This document shows positions 38,940-48,633 of a DNA stretch of 64,000 nt, piece by piece (position 1 is the first letter of the stretch; each line of letters starts with the position of its first letter). The notes beneath the pieces were generated by a model. It did no database searches, was not told where the DNA came from, and saw only the letters and a program-made list of their open reading frames with translations. The DNA is taken from NCBI RefSeq assembly GCF_000025705.1, contig NC_013959.1:2736001-2800000 (forward strand). Reading direction: 5' to 3'. The translations under genes were made by a program, and so were the position numbers. The DNA comes from Sideroxydans lithotrophicus ES-1 (GTDB lineage: Bacteria > Pseudomonadota > Gammaproteobacteria > Burkholderiales > Gallionellaceae).

Positions 38940-41603
38940 ATGGCGACACAACAACCACCAAAAGTGGATCAGGATCCGCAGGAAACGCAGGAGTGGCTTG
39001 ATGCGCTCCAGTCCGTGCTGGACAAGGAAGGTGCCGAACGTGCGCACTTCCTGATGGATCAGCTGATCCACCACGCACGCATGGCCGGCGACGACATGCC
39101 GATCAGCGCCACCACGCCCTACATCAACACTATCCCGCTGGACAAGGAAGAACGCTCGGCCGGCAATTTCGAGCTGGAGCACCGCATCCGCGCGCTGATG
39201 CGCTGGAACGCGATGGCCATCGTCATGAACGCCAACAAGGAATCGTCCGAACTCGGCGGCCACATCGCCAGCTTCGCCTCGGCCGCCACCCTGTATGACG
39301 TCGCGTTCAACCATTTCTTCCATGGCAAGACCGACGAGCACGGCGGCGACCTGGTGTATTTCCAGGGCCATTCCTCGCCCGGCATCTACGCACGTGCCTT
39401 CCTCGAAGGCCGCCTGAGCGAAGAACAGCTGTACAAGTTCCGCCAGGAAGTGGATGGCGGCGGGCTGTCTTCCTACCCGCATCCCTGGCTGATGCCGGAT
39501 TTCTGGCAGTTCCCCACCGTATCCATGGGTCTGGGCCCGCTGATGGCGATCTACCAGGCGCGCTTCATGCGTTACCTGCAACACCGCGAGCTCGCCCAGA
39601 CCAATGGCCGCAAGGTATGGGCCTTCCTCGGCGACGGCGAGACCGACGAGCCGGAATCGCTGGGCGCAATCTCCATGGCTGGACGCGAGAAGCTGGACAA
39701 CCTGATCTTCGTCATCAACTGCAACCTGCAGCGCCTGGACGGTCCGGTTCGCGGCAACGGCAAGATCATCCAGGAACTGGAAGGCGTGTTCCGCGGCGCC
39801 GGCTGGAACGTGATCAAGGTCATCTGGGGCCGCTGGTGGGATCGCCTGCTGGCCAAGGACAAGACCGGCCTGTTGCTGAAGCGCATGGAAGAAGTCGTCG
39901 ACGGCGAATACCAGACCTACAAATCCAAAGACGGCGCCTATGTGCGCCAGCATTTCTTCGGCAAATATCCCGAGCTGCTGGAGCTGGTCGCCGACATGTC
40001 GGACGACGAGATATGGCACCTTAACCGCGGCGGCCACGACCCGTTCAAGGTGTTCGCTGCCTACGCGGCAGCCTGCAAACACAAAGGCCAGCCGACAGTG
40101 ATCCTCGCCAAGACGGTGAAGGGCTACGGCATGGGCGAAGCGGGCGAAGGGCAGAACCCGACCCACCAGCAGAAGAAGATCGGCGAGGATGCACTGCGCC
40201 GTTTCCGCGACCGTTTCAATATCCCGGTCACCGACGAACAATTGACCCAGCTGCCGTTCGTGCGTCCTGCCGAAGACAGCCAGGAGATGAAATACCTGCG
40301 CGAGCGCGGTGCGGCCATGGGTACTCTCCCGGCACGCAAGCCTATCGTCAAGAAATTGCAGATCCCCGACCTGCCTGCGTTCGATGCCTTGCTGAAGGAC
40401 AGCGAGGGCCGCGAATTTTCCACCACCATGGCTTTCGTGCGTCTGCTCGGCGTGCTGGTGAAAGACAAGAACATCGGCAAGAAGATCGTGCCCATCGTGC
40501 CGGATGAATCGCGTACCTTCGGCATGGAAGGCATGTTCCGCCAGCTCGGCATCTTCTCCCAGGTGGGCCAGCTGTACACGCCGCAGGACGCCGACCAGCT
40601 CATGTTCTACAAGGAATCCGAGGCCGGCCAGATCCTGCAGGAAGGCATCAACGAAGCCGGCGGCATGGCCGACTGGATCGCGGCGGCCACTTCCTATGCC
40701 AGCCATGACGTGGCGATGATCCCGTTCTACATCTATTACTCCATGTTCGGCTTCCAGCGCATCGGCGACCTGGCTTGGGCAGCGGGCGACATGCGCGCGC
40801 GCGGCTTCCTCGTCGGCGGCACGGCCGGCCGCACCACGCTGAACGGCGAAGGCCTGCAACATCAGGACGGTCACAGCCACCTGCAAGCCGCCATGATTCC
40901 GAACTGTGTCAGCTACGATCCGACCTTCGCCTACGAACTGGCGGTGATCGTGCAGGACGGCATGCGCCGCATGTACCAGAACCAGGAGGACGTGTTCTAT
41001 TACCTCACGGTGATGAACGAGAATTACGCCCATCCGGCCATGCCCAAGGGCGTCGAGGCAGGCATCATCAAGGGGATGTACAAGTTCAGCGCAAGCAAAG
41101 CCAAAACGAAGGCCAAGGTGCAGCTGCTGGGCAGCGGCACCATCCTGCGCGAAGTGATCGCCGCCGGCGAACTGCTGGAGAGGGATTTCGGCATCGCCGC
41201 CGACGTCTGGAGCGTGACCAGCTTCAACGAGCTGCGCCGCGAAGGCATCGACTGCGAGCGCTGGAACACGTTGCATCCGGAAGCCAAGGCACGCGTGAGC
41301 TACGTCGAACAGTCGCTGGATGCGAAGACACCGGTCATCGCCGCCACCGACTACATTCGTTCCTATGCCGACCAGATCCGTCCTTTTGTGAAGGCACGCT
41401 ACAAGACGCTGGGCACGGATGGTTTCGGACGTTCCGACTTCCGCGTCAAGCTGCGCCAGTTCTTCGAAGTGGATCGCTTCTACGTTGCCGTTACCGCATT
41501 GAAGGCGCTGGCAGACGAAGGCACCATCCCGGCGAGCGAAGTGAGCAAGGCGATCAAGCTGTACAAGATCAATCCGGACAAACCGAACCCGACGACGGTT
41601 TAA
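38940..41603 (+). CDS. aceE: Pyruvate dehydrogenase E1 component (homodimeric)
   Basis: AceE (887 aa) is the thiamine-diphosphate E1 that decarboxylates pyruvate and acetylates the lipoyl group of AceF. ThDP-binding GDGETDEPESLG...NLIFVINCNLQ and N-terminal HIASFASAATLYDVAFNHFF are visible, as is GLQHQDGHSHL. Single-chain E1 of this type is typical of Gamma- and Betaproteobacteria. It is 15 bases upstream of aceF. Confidence 0.98.
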   Translation: MATQQPPKVDQDPQETQEWLDALQSVLDKEGAERAHFLMDQLIHHARMAGDDMPISATTPYINTIPLDKEERSAGNFELEHRIRALMRWNAMAIVMNANKESSELGGHIASFASAATLYDVAFNHFFHGKTDEHGGDLVYFQGHSSPGIYARAFLEGRLSEEQLYKFRQEVDGGGLSSYPHPWLMPDFWQFPTVSMGLGPLMAIYQARFMRYLQHRELAQTNGRKVWAFLGDGETDEPESLGAISMAGREKLDNLIFVINCNLQRLDGPVRGNGKIIQELEGVFRGAGWNVIKVIWGRWWDRLLAKDKTGLLLKRMEEVVDGEYQTYKSKDGAYVRQHFFGKYPELLELVADMSDDEIWHLNRGGHDPFKVFAAYAAACKHKGQPTVILAKTVKGYGMGEAGEGQNPTHQQKKIGEDALRRFRDRFNIPVTDEQLTQLPFVRPAEDSQEMKYLRERGAAMGTLPARKPIVKKLQIPDLPAFDALLKDSEGREFSTTMAFVRLLGVLVKDKNIGKKIVPIVPDESRTFGMEGMFRQLGIFSQVGQLYTPQDADQLMFYKESEAGQILQEGINEAGGMADWIAAATSYASHDVAMIPFYIYYSMFGFQRIGDLAWAAGDMRARGFLVGGTAGRTTLNGEGLQHQDGHSHLQAAMIPNCVSYDPTFAYELAVIVQDGMRRMYQNQEDVFYYLTVMNENYAHPAMPKGVEAGIIKGMYKFSASKAKTKAKVQLLGSGTILREVIAAGELLERDFGIAADVWSVTSFNELRREGIDCERWNTLHPEAKARVSYVEQSLDAKTPVIAATDYIRSYADQIRPFVKARYKTLGTDGFGRSDFRVKLRQFFEVDRFYVAVTALKALADEGTIPASEVSKAIKLYKINPDKPNPTTV

Positions 41604-41618
41604 GGCAAGGGGAACAAC

Positions 41619-42899
41619 GTGGCCGAAATCAAGAATGTGTTAGTGCCGGACATCGGCAATTTCAAGGACGTGAGCATCATCGAAGTAGCGGTGAAAGCCG
41701 GCGACATGGTGTCTGCCGAACAGTCGCTGATCTCGCTGGAGACCGACAAGGCGACCATTGATGTGCCGGCACCTTTTGCCGGCGTGGTGAAGGAAGTCAA
41801 GGTCAAGGCCGGCGACAAGGTGTCGGAAGGCTCGCTGATCGTCACGCTCGAAACAAGCGGTGATACTGCGCAAGCAGCGGCAGCCCCCGTGCAGCCCGTG
41901 GCTGCACCCGTCGCTCCTGCTGCCAAGCCAGCACCTGCCGTTACGCCCGTTGCCGCCGCTCCGGCGGCCGCGCCCGCCATTTCCGCCGCAGGCAGCGCAC
42001 ATGCCAGCCCGTCCATCCGCCGCTTCGCGCGCGAGCTGGGCGTGGACCTGTCCAAGGTGGGCGGCAGCGGCGAGAAGGGTCGCGTGACCAAGGACGACGT
42101 GCAGAACTTCGTCAAGAAATCACTGGCTGGCGGCGGGGCAACTTCCGCAGGTGGTGCACTGCCCGGCCTGCTGCCATGGCCGGATGTGGACTACGCCAAG
42201 TTCGGCGCGGTCGAGAGCAAACCACTGTCGCGCATCAAGAAGATATCCGGCGCCAACCTGCATCGCAACTGGGTGATGATCCCGCACGTGACACAGTTCG
42301 AGGAGGCCGACATCAGCGAGATGGAAGCCTTCCGCAAGGAACTGGGCGCGGAATATGTGAAAGAGAACTTCAAGATCACCCCGCTGGCGTTCATGCTCAA
42401 GGCCTGCGCGATCACGCTGAAGCACTTCCCCGATTTCTGCGCATCGCTGGATGCCGCCGGCGAGAACCTGGTACTGAAGAAATACATCCATATCGGCGTC
42501 GCCGTGGATACGCCGGACGGCCTGATGGTGCCGGTGATACGCGACGTGGACCAGAAAGGTATCGTGCAACTGGCGAAGGAACTGGGCGAGGTCAGCGCCA
42601 AGGCGCGCGAGAAGAAGATCACCGCCGCCGACATGCAGGGTGGCTGTTTCACCATCTCCAGCCTGGGCGGCATCGGCGGCACCTCGTTCACCCCGATCAT
42701 CAACGCGCCGGAAGTGGCCATCCTCGGCGTATCGCGCTCGAGCATGAAACCGGTGTGGAAGGACGGCGAGTTCGTGCCGCGCCTGATGCTGCCGCTGTCG
42801 CTGTCCTACGACCACCGCGTGATCGACGGCGCCGCAGGCGCGCGCTTCACCACCTACCTCGCGCATGTGCTGTCCGACATGCGCCGCCTGGCGCTGTAA
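41619..42899 (+). CDS. aceF: Dihydrolipoamide acetyltransferase (PDH E2)
   Basis: AceF (426 aa) is the E2 core. One lipoyl domain (1-~80) with lipoylated K44 in [11 protein letters not shown], an Ala/Pro linker (~86-125), a peripheral-subunit-binding domain (~127-165, [18 protein letters not shown]) and the catalytic domain (~190-426) ending with [17 protein letters not shown] (catalytic His). The start is a GTG at 41619 after AAGGGGAACAAC. Only one lipoyl domain rather than the two or three of enterics. No lpd follows; E3 must be encoded elsewhere. Confidence 0.97.
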   Translation: MAEIKNVLVPDIGNFKDVSIIEVAVKAGDMVSAEQSLISLETDKATIDVPAPFAGVVKEVKVKAGDKVSEGSLIVTLETSGDTAQAAAAPVQPVAAPVAPAAKPAPAVTPVAAAPAAAPAISAAGSAHASPSIRRFARELGVDLSKVGGSGEKGRVTKDDVQNFVKKSLAGGGATSAGGALPGLLPWPDVDYAKFGAVESKPLSRIKKISGANLHRNWVMIPHVTQFEEADISEMEAFRKELGAEYVKENFKITPLAFMLKACAITLKHFPDFCASLDAAGENLVLKKYIHIGVAVDTPDGLMVPVIRDVDQKGIVQLAKELGEVSAKAREKKITAADMQGGCFTISSLGGIGGTSFTPIINAPEVAILGVSRSSMKPVWKDGEFVPRLMLPLSLSYDHRVIDGAAGARFTTYLAHVLSDMRRLAL

Positions 42900-42902
42900 C
42901 CG

Positions 42903-43565
42903 GTGACCGCCCCGATCGGCATCCTCGGCGGCACGTTCGATCCCATCCACAATGGGCATCTGCGTATCGCCCAGGAAGCGCTGGAGCAGTGCGATCTCGC
43001 GGAAGTGCGCTTCGTCCCCTGCGGCACGCCGCCGCATCGTCCCGCACCCAAGGCCGATGCGAAGGCGCGCTGGGAGATGCTGCGCCTGGCCCTGAACGGC
43101 CATCCCGATTTCCTCGTCGATGTGCATGAGATCTTCCGCACCGACCCCTGCTACACGGTGGATACCCTCGCCGCCCTGCGCGCCGAACTCGGTATGCAAC
43201 AACCTCTGTGTCTCATCCTCGGCGGCGATGCCTTTCTGCAATTGCACACCTGGCATGAGTGGAAACGGCTGTTCGAGCTGGCACACATCGTGGTGCTGCA
43301 ACGCGCCGGCAGCCCGCCACTGGGCAATGCGGTGAACGATGCCGATGCCGCGCTGCAGGAAGAATACCGGGCGCGTCTCGCCCCCGGCGCCAACGCGCTG
43401 CATGAAGTGCCAGACGGCAGGATCTTCGTCGCCGACATGCCCGCGCTGGAGATATCCTCCACCGACATCCGCCGCCGTTGCGCGGAAGACAAGAGCGTCC
43501 GCTACCTGGTGCCGGACGTCGTCGCCAATTACATCAACACCAACTCACTCTACCGTACATGCTAA
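42903..43565 (+). CDS. nadD: Nicotinate-nucleotide adenylyltransferase
   Basis: NadD (220 aa) adenylates nicotinate mononucleotide in NAD synthesis. GILGGTFDPIHNGHL includes the nucleotidyl-transfer HxGH motif and EISSTDIRRR the C-terminal signature. GTG start at 42903, four bases after aceF. Its stop overlaps rsfS by seven bases. Confidence 0.96.
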   Translation: MTAPIGILGGTFDPIHNGHLRIAQEALEQCDLAEVRFVPCGTPPHRPAPKADAKARWEMLRLALNGHPDFLVDVHEIFRTDPCYTVDTLAALRAELGMQQPLCLILGGDAFLQLHTWHEWKRLFELAHIVVLQRAGSPPLGNAVNDADAALQEEYRARLAPGANALHEVPDGRIFVADMPALEISSTDIRRRCAEDKSVRYLVPDVVANYINTNSLYRTC

Positions 43566-43912
43566 GCACAGAAGAAAAGACCCAAGCCGTCGTCGCCGCC
43601 CTGGAAGACGTCAAAGCGCTCGACATCAGCGTCATCGACACCAGCAAGCTGAGCCCGCTGTTCGATCGCATGGTCGTGGCCAGCGCACAATCCACGCGGC
43701 AAACCAAAGCCCTGGCGAGCAGCGTGGTGGTGAAGCTCAAGGAACTCGGCGCAACGGTATACAGCACCGAAGGCGAGGACAGCGGCGAATGGGTACTGGT
43801 CGACCTGGGCGAAGTGATCGTGCACATCATGCAGCCGGCAGTGCGCGCCTATTACAACCTTGAAGAACTGTGGGGCGTGCAGCCCAAGCTGCGCGCCAAT
43901 TCTGGCAAATGA
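43559..43912 (+). CDS. rsfS: Ribosomal silencing factor RsfS
   Basis: RsfS (117 aa) binds uL14 and blocks subunit joining in starvation. [20 protein letters not shown], and [20 protein letters not shown] plus YYNLEELWG are diagnostic. The ATG at 43559 overlaps nadD; upstream open codons are shadow. It overlaps rlmH as ATGA. Confidence 0.95.
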   Translation: MLSTEEKTQAVVAALEDVKALDISVIDTSKLSPLFDRMVVASAQSTRQTKALASSVVVKLKELGATVYSTEGEDSGEWVLVDLGEVIVHIMQPAVRAYYNLEELWGVQPKLRANSGK

Positions 43913-44379
43913 AGCTGCTGATCCTGGCGGTGGGCAACAAGATGCCATCGTGGATCACCGAAGGCTTCAACGAATACACCAAGCGCATGCCGCGCGAAGC
44001 CAGGATCGAACTGGTCGAGATCAAGCCGGAAGCGCGCAACAGCGGCAAGACCGCCGCACAGATCATGGAAGCCGAGGCGCAGCGCATCAACGCCGTGCTG
44101 CCCGCCGGAGCGTTGTGCATCGCGCTCGACGAACGCGGAGCGACTCCCACCACCAGACAGCTCGCACAGCAGATGCAGGACTGGATGCAGCAAGGTCGCG
44201 ATGTGGCTTTCATCATCGGCGGCGCAGACGGCTTGCACGAATCGGTCAAACAGCAGGCACGGCAGCTGATGGCACTTTCCGCACTCACCCTGCCGCACGG
44301 CATGGTGCGCGTGCTGCTGGCGGAGCAGCTGTATCGGGCGCATTCGCTCATGCACAACCACCCTTATCACAGAGAGTGA
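43909..44379 (+). CDS. rlmH: 23S rRNA (pseudouridine(1915)-N3)-methyltransferase
   Basis: RlmH (156 aa), a SPOUT methyltransferase of the 23S rRNA helix 69. [17 protein letters not shown] and the C-terminal [20 protein letters not shown] are the family motifs. ATGA overlap with rsfS; three bases to maf. Confidence 0.97.
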   Translation: MKLLILAVGNKMPSWITEGFNEYTKRMPREARIELVEIKPEARNSGKTAAQIMEAEAQRINAVLPAGALCIALDERGATPTTRQLAQQMQDWMQQGRDVAFIIGGADGLHESVKQQARQLMALSALTLPHGMVRVLLAEQLYRAHSLMHNHPYHRE

Positions 44380-44382
44380 GTC

Positions 44383-45000
44383 ATGGACACCAGGCACCAT
44401 ATCTACCTTGCCTCGCAAAGCCCGCGCCGCCGCGAACTGCTCAAGCAGATCGGCGTGCATTACGAAGTGCTGTTGCTGCGCAACGATCCGCGCCGCGACG
44501 TGCATGTGGACGAGACGCCGCATGACGGTGAAGACCCGGAGGATTACGTGCAGCGCATCTGTCGCGCCAAGGCACTGGCGGGATGGAAGACCCTGGGGTT
44601 GCGCGAGCTGCCGCTATCGCCGGTGCTGGCGGCGGACACCACCGTCACACTGGGCGGCCACATCATCGGCAAACCGGATGACAACCTGCATGCCGCCGAG
44701 ATACTGCGCATGCTCTCGGGAACCCAGCATCAGGTGCTCACCGCAGTCGCCATGGTCTTCGGCGAGCGGCTGGAGATGCGCCTGTCTGCGACCACCATCA
44801 CTTTCGATACGCTCAGCGAGGAGCGCATCCACCGTTACCTGCTCACCGGCGAAGCCCATGACAAGGCCGGTGCCTACGGCATCCAGGGACATGCCGGGGC
44901 GTTCGTGAAGCATATCGACGGCAGTTACACCGGCGTGATGGGACTGCCGCTGTACGAGACGGTAGAATTGCTGAAACTATTCGGATATCCCGCACCATGA
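44383..45000 (+). CDS. Maf-family nucleotide pyrophosphatase
   Basis: A 205-aa Maf protein that hydrolyses non-canonical or excess nucleoside triphosphates (YhdE type: dTTP/UTP and modified forms). IYLASQSPRRRELL, VLAADTTVTLGGHIIGKP and AGAYGIQGHAG are conserved. Located between rlmH and rng as in many proteobacteria; it overlaps rng as ATGA. Confidence 0.94.
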   Translation: MDTRHHIYLASQSPRRRELLKQIGVHYEVLLLRNDPRRDVHVDETPHDGEDPEDYVQRICRAKALAGWKTLGLRELPLSPVLAADTTVTLGGHIIGKPDDNLHAAEILRMLSGTQHQVLTAVAMVFGERLEMRLSATTITFDTLSEERIHRYLLTGEAHDKAGAYGIQGHAGAFVKHIDGSYTGVMGLPLYETVELLKLFGYPAP

Positions 45001-46454
45001 CAGAAGAGATCTTGATCAACGTCACCCCGCAGGAAACGCGCGTTGCGGTGATGCAACAGGGGGTCGTGCAGGAATTGCACATCGAACGCGGCAGCCAGCG
45101 CGGCCTGGTCAGCAATGTCTACGTCGGCAAGGTGAAACGCGTGCTGCCAGGCATGCAGTCCGCATTCATCGATATCGGGCTCGAGCGTTCCGCCTTCCTG
45201 CATGTCGCCGACATCTGGGAGAACCGCGCCAACGGCGAGGATGCCGCCAAACCCATCGAAAAGGTGCTGTTCGAAGGACAGAGCCTGCTGGTGCAGGTCA
45301 TCAAGGACCCCATCGGCACCAAGGGGGCGCGCCTTTCCACGCAACTGAGTTTCGCCGGGCGTCTGCTGGTCTACCTGCCGCAGGAATCGCACATCGGCGT
45401 CTCGCAGCGCATCGAGAACGAGGAGGAACGCGAGTCGTTGCGCAACAAGCTGCAGCAGGTGCTGCCGGCCGAACACAAGGGCGGTTACATCATCCGCACC
45501 ATGGCGGAATCGGCCTCCGACAGCGAACTGCGCGCCGATGTGGCCTATCTGGACAAACTGTGGAGCAATCTGCAGCAGCAATCGCTGCAACTGGCGCCCC
45601 CCGCCCTGCTGTACAAGGAATTGGACATCAGCCTGCGCGTGCTGCGCGATTTCGTGAACGAAGAGACCTCGCGCCTGCTGGTCGATTCGCGCGAAACGCA
45701 TGAACGCATGATGTCCTTCGCCACCGATTACAGCGCCTCGGCCGTGCCGAAACTGGAACGTTATGTCGGCGCGCGTCCGCTGTTCGACCTGTACGGCGTG
45801 GAAGAAGAGATCGAGCGCGCCCTGTCGCGGCGCGTCGACCTGAAATCGGGCGGCTACCTGATCATCGACCAGACCGAGGCGCTCACCACCGTGGACGTCA
45901 ATACCGGCGGCTTCGTCGGCGGACGCAATTTCGACGACACCATCTTCAAGACCAACCTGGAAGCGGCCCAGGTCATCGCACGGCAACTGCGCTTGCGCAA
46001 TCTCGGCGGCATCATCATCTGCGACTTCATCGACATGGATACGGTGGAACACCGCGATGCGGTGCTGGAGGAGTTCAAGAAGATGCTGGCGCACGACCGC
46101 ACCCGCATCAGCGTCAACGGCTTCTCGGCGCTGGGCCTGGTCGAGATGACGCGCAAACGCACGCGCGAAAGCCTGGCGCACGTATTGTGCGAACCCTGCC
46201 CCACCTGCCAGGGACGCGGCGAAGTGAAGACCGCGCAGACCGTGTGCTACGAGATCCTGCGCGAGATCGTGCGCGAAGCGCGCCAGTTCAATGCGCGCGA
46301 ATACCGCATCCTTGCCTCGCAACAGGTCATCGACCTTTACCTGGACGAGGAATCGCAAAGCCTGGCCATGCTTTCCGACTTCATCGGCAAGCCCATCTCC
46401 CTGCAGGTAGAGACGCTCTACTCGCAGGAGCAATACGATGTCATCCTGATGTAG
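44997..46454 (+). CDS. rng: Ribonuclease G
   Basis: RNase G (485 aa) processes the 16S rRNA 5' end and degrades some mRNAs. N-terminal S1 domain (~37-125, GNVYVGKVKRVLPGMQSAF without the first letter conserved as SNVY here), the RNase E/G catalytic core with DVNTGGFVG and DFIDMDTVEHRDAV (metal Asp), and the CEPCPTCQGRG zinc-link. It lacks the long scaffold tail, so it is RNase G and not E. Confidence 0.96.
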   Translation: MTEEILINVTPQETRVAVMQQGVVQELHIERGSQRGLVSNVYVGKVKRVLPGMQSAFIDIGLERSAFLHVADIWENRANGEDAAKPIEKVLFEGQSLLVQVIKDPIGTKGARLSTQLSFAGRLLVYLPQESHIGVSQRIENEEERESLRNKLQQVLPAEHKGGYIIRTMAESASDSELRADVAYLDKLWSNLQQQSLQLAPPALLYKELDISLRVLRDFVNEETSRLLVDSRETHERMMSFATDYSASAVPKLERYVGARPLFDLYGVEEEIERALSRRVDLKSGGYLIIDQTEALTTVDVNTGGFVGGRNFDDTIFKTNLEAAQVIARQLRLRNLGGIIICDFIDMDTVEHRDAVLEEFKKMLAHDRTRISVNGFSALGLVEMTRKRTRESLAHVLCEPCPTCQGRGEVKTAQTVCYEILREIVREARQFNAREYRILASQQVIDLYLDEESQSLAMLSDFIGKPISLQVETLYSQEQYDVILM

Positions 46455-46485
46455 TCGAACTCATGCCTTCACAACCGTGAAATAT

Positions 46486-46511
46486 GAAAAGCCGGCATAA
46501 GCCGGCTTTTC
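46486..46511. terminator. Bidirectional terminator between convergent rng and hupB
   Basis: Perfect 11-bp stem GAAAAGCCGGC/GCCGGCTTTTC with loop ATAA. T-rich on both strands, between two convergent genes 83 bases apart. Confidence 0.9.
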
Positions 46512-46537
46512 ATTCGATTCCAGTACTGACTGGAATA

Positions 46538-46822
46538 TTACTTCTTGCCGCCGTTGACTGCAGCCTTCAAAGTAGCGCCTGCCTTGAAAGCTGGCTGCTT
46601 GGAAGCCTTGATCTTGATGGCTGCACCGGTCGACGGGTTGCGACCGTTGCGGGCTGCACGCTTGCGCACTTCGAATGTGCCGAAGCCTACCAGAGCAACG
46701 TTGTCGCCCTTTTTCAGCGTGGCGGTGACGATATCGATCAGCGCAGCGATGTTGCGGTCAGCATCAGCCTTGCTGCTGCCGGTCTTTGTTGCCAGTGCAT
46801 CAATCAGTTCTTTACGGTTCAT
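46538..46822 (-). CDS. hupB: DNA-binding protein HU
   Basis: HU (94 aa) is the nucleoid histone-like protein. MNRKELIDALATKTGSSKAD, VGFGTFEVRKRAARNGRNP (arm with the DNA-inserting Pro) and KAGATLKAAVN are typical. AAGGAG lies nine bases before the ATG at 46822. The Lys-rich tail NGGKK is slightly longer than in E. coli. Confidence 0.96.
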   Translation of the reverse strand: MNRKELIDALATKTGSSKADADRNIAALIDIVTATLKKGDNVALVGFGTFEVRKRAARNGRNPSTGAAIKIKASKQPAFKAGATLKAAVNGGKK

Positions 46823-46862
46823 GCGTATATGCTCCTTGGTTGCGGTTGAAGTACCGGAGCGG

Positions 46863-46891
46863 ATTGTTGTGGATATTTTGCCGCTTGGCAA
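46863..46891 (-). promoter_or_regulatory. Probable sigma-70 promoter of hupB
   Basis: TTGCCA (46886-46891) and AACAAT (46863-46868) with a 17-base spacer on the minus strand, about 40 bases before the hupB start. The -35 matches five of six and the -10 four of six consensus bases. Confidence 0.45.
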
Positions 46892-46993
46892 GAGGGTGTA
46901 TCTCATTCTCGCCTCAAATGCATGCAAAACACCGTGCCGGGCAACCGCCGCGGCCCCAGAATGCAGCCAGGCTCAGCGGTGCGAGCCGGCTTC

Positions 46994-47587
46994 TCATTCG
47001 ATCGCATTGGATGCCGCCTGCTGGCCTTCACAGCGTGCCGACAGGATATCCTTGCGCCGCTCGGCCAGCTGAGCCATATCGCTGAAGCTGTCCAGCAGGC
47101 CGTTTTTCGCAAAATGGTCGATGATAAACAAGGGGATCAGAGTGTCCGGCTGCCACGTTCCATGGAACTTGAGCGTACTGCCCAGCCGGTTCGGTTCGAT
47201 GATCCAGTCGCCCCGGAACATCTTCGAATCGCCGCTCAATTGTGTGAATTCGACACTGTCAAACGGCTTTTCCGTGTATTCCATCACGGAGTGGAGCCGG
47301 ACATGGAAGAACAGGACATGCTCGTCGGCTGTGCGTTCCACCCTGACCTTGTTTGCCGATTCGCGCAATGCCAGCGACTCGACCACATCCGGCAGCGCCT
47401 TCGCAGCCTCGTAATCGGTCAGGTAGCGATAGGCCGCGCATCTTGTCAATGTGGTATCGAAGCTGGCGATGAAGGTATACAGGCTGCCGTCCCTTTTCAC
47501 TTCCACCTGCAATCCGGGATAGCGCGAATCCGGCCACGCCGAAGCGGCGGTAACCAGCAACAACCCGAACAGGACTCTCTTCATCAT
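46994..47587 (-). CDS. Exported SRPBCC (START-like) family protein
   Basis: A 197-aa protein with a cleavable signal (~residues 1-19, FGLLLVTAASA) and a START/cyclase-like fold: RCAAYRYLTDYEAAKALPDVV at the front, FTQLSGDSKMFRGDWIIEP in the middle, LIPLFIIDHFAKNGLLDSFSDM-type long C-terminal helix. The SRPBCC fold holds hydrophobic ligands. Export to the periplasm is unusual for the superfamily but seen in a few related hypotheticals. AAGGGG precedes the start. No partner is evident. Confidence 0.75.
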   Translation of the reverse strand: MMKRVLFGLLLVTAASAWPDSRYPGLQVEVKRDGSLYTFIASFDTTLTRCAAYRYLTDYEAAKALPDVVESLALRESANKVRVERTADEHVLFFHVRLHSVMEYTEKPFDSVEFTQLSGDSKMFRGDWIIEPNRLGSTLKFHGTWQPDTLIPLFIIDHFAKNGLLDSFSDMAQLAERRKDILSARCEGQQAASNAIE

Positions 47588-47641
47588 GGAGACCCCTTAT
47601 AAGGTGTCTGTGTGACGCCGCCATGACAAGCAGATTAAGAA

Positions 47642-47926
47642 TCAGCCCAGCAGACTTTCCGGTTCGATCTTGCTTGCCGTGACCGCCACCACCTTATGGC
47701 GCGACTGTCCGCCCTGTTTGAGCTCGACCTGACGCAACGGCACGCCGAACGACTCCGCGATGAATTTCAGCAGCGCTTCGTTGGCACGACCTTCGATGGG
47801 TGGGGCGGCGAGGCGTATCTTGAGGGCTGCACCATGCAGTCCCGCCACCTCGGTGCGTTTCGCGCCGGGCTGGATGTGCAGGGTAAGCGTGAGAATGTCA
47901 CCGTTGCGGCGGAACCACTCGCTCAC
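47642..47926 (-). CDS. DUF167 family protein YggU
   Basis: A 94-aa protein of the DUF167/YggU family (function unknown). LHIQPGAKRTEVAGLHG, LKIRLAAPPIEGRANEALLKF and QVELKQGGQSRHKVV are the family core. The start is a GTG at 47926 that overlaps the yggT stop (GTGA). Last gene of yggS-proC-yggT-yggU. Confidence 0.9.
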   Translation of the reverse strand: MSEWFRRNGDILTLTLHIQPGAKRTEVAGLHGAALKIRLAAPPIEGRANEALLKFIAESFGVPLRQVELKQGGQSRHKVVAVTASKIEPESLLG

Positions 47927-48489
47927 AGCAGTCTCAATGCGGCTTGCTCCAGACCGGCGATCGGCACGATGAGGATGAGCTGGCAAATGAGCAACAGCAG
48001 CAGCACCGACAGATCAACATTGCCCACGGGCGGAATGCGGCGCCGCAGCGGCTGCACGAAGGGACGATTGACCGCAAACAGCATGGGAGCCAGCGGCGTA
48101 TGGGGACTGACCCATGAAAGGACGGCTTCGATGACAAGCGAGGCGATGAGCAGGTAGATGCTGATCTTCAGCAGCTTCACAGCGGTCCATGCCAGCAGGC
48201 CGGCCAGCGAAAAAGCATCGAACGCATACCCCTGTATCCACAGGAACATGCCGAGATAGGCAAGTTCGACCATGAAGGCCAGCAGCAGCGAGGCGGTATC
48301 CATTCCCCAGACCCGCGGAACGAAGCGGCGCACACGCAGCACCACGAAGTCGGTCAGCGCCATGACGAACTCGCCGATGGGGTTGCGCATCGGCGCTTGC
48401 AGCCATACGGCGTGGAAGCGGAACAGCAGGATGCCGGCGAACGGCTGCACCAAGGCGTCGTTCAGGAACGAGATCACATCACCGAGCAT
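47923..48489 (-). CDS. YggT family membrane protein
   Basis: A 188-aa inner-membrane protein with two YggT repeats, each with paired hydrophobic helices; SWVSPHTPLAPMLFAVNRPFVQPLRRRIPP is the signature (shown here only in its SWVSP and RPFVQPLRRRIPP parts). YggT homologues are linked to osmotic or wall-related roles. The start is the ATG at 48489 with AGAGGT just upstream; that site is part of the MITE-like element at 48490-48633. Confidence 0.9.
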   Translation of the reverse strand: MLGDVISFLNDALVQPFAGILLFRFHAVWLQAPMRNPIGEFVMALTDFVVLRVRRFVPRVWGMDTASLLLAFMVELAYLGMFLWIQGYAFDAFSLAGLLAWTAVKLLKISIYLLIASLVIEAVLSWVSPHTPLAPMLFAVNRPFVQPLRRRIPPVGNVDLSVLLLLLICQLILIVPIAGLEQAALRLL

Positions 48490-48633
48490 TGGCCACCTCT
48501 GAAAATTCAAAGTTCAAAGCAAGACAAGGCGCGAGCAAAAAATTGCGACGCGGCATGCCTTTGAGTATGTAAGGAGTAATTTTTTGTGAGCAACGCCGTA
48601 TTGCAAAGAAATTTGGATTTTCAGAGGCGGCCA
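48490..48633. mobile_element. 144-bp MITE-like palindromic element between proC and yggT
   Basis: Nineteen-base terminal inverted repeats (TGGCCACCTCTGAAAATTC at 48490-48508; the complement of TGGCCGCCTCTGAAAATCC at 48615-48633) match at 17 of 19 positions. The interior is itself imperfectly palindromic around two A6/T6 blocks (GCAAAAAATTGCG and AATTTTTTG) and has no coding capacity. It lies exactly between the proC stop codon and the yggT start. No clear target duplication was found. Confidence 0.8.

Noticed and set aside
38922-41276. A 784-codon minus-strand frame opposite aceE
   Set aside because: Shadow frame; aceE is complete on the plus strand.
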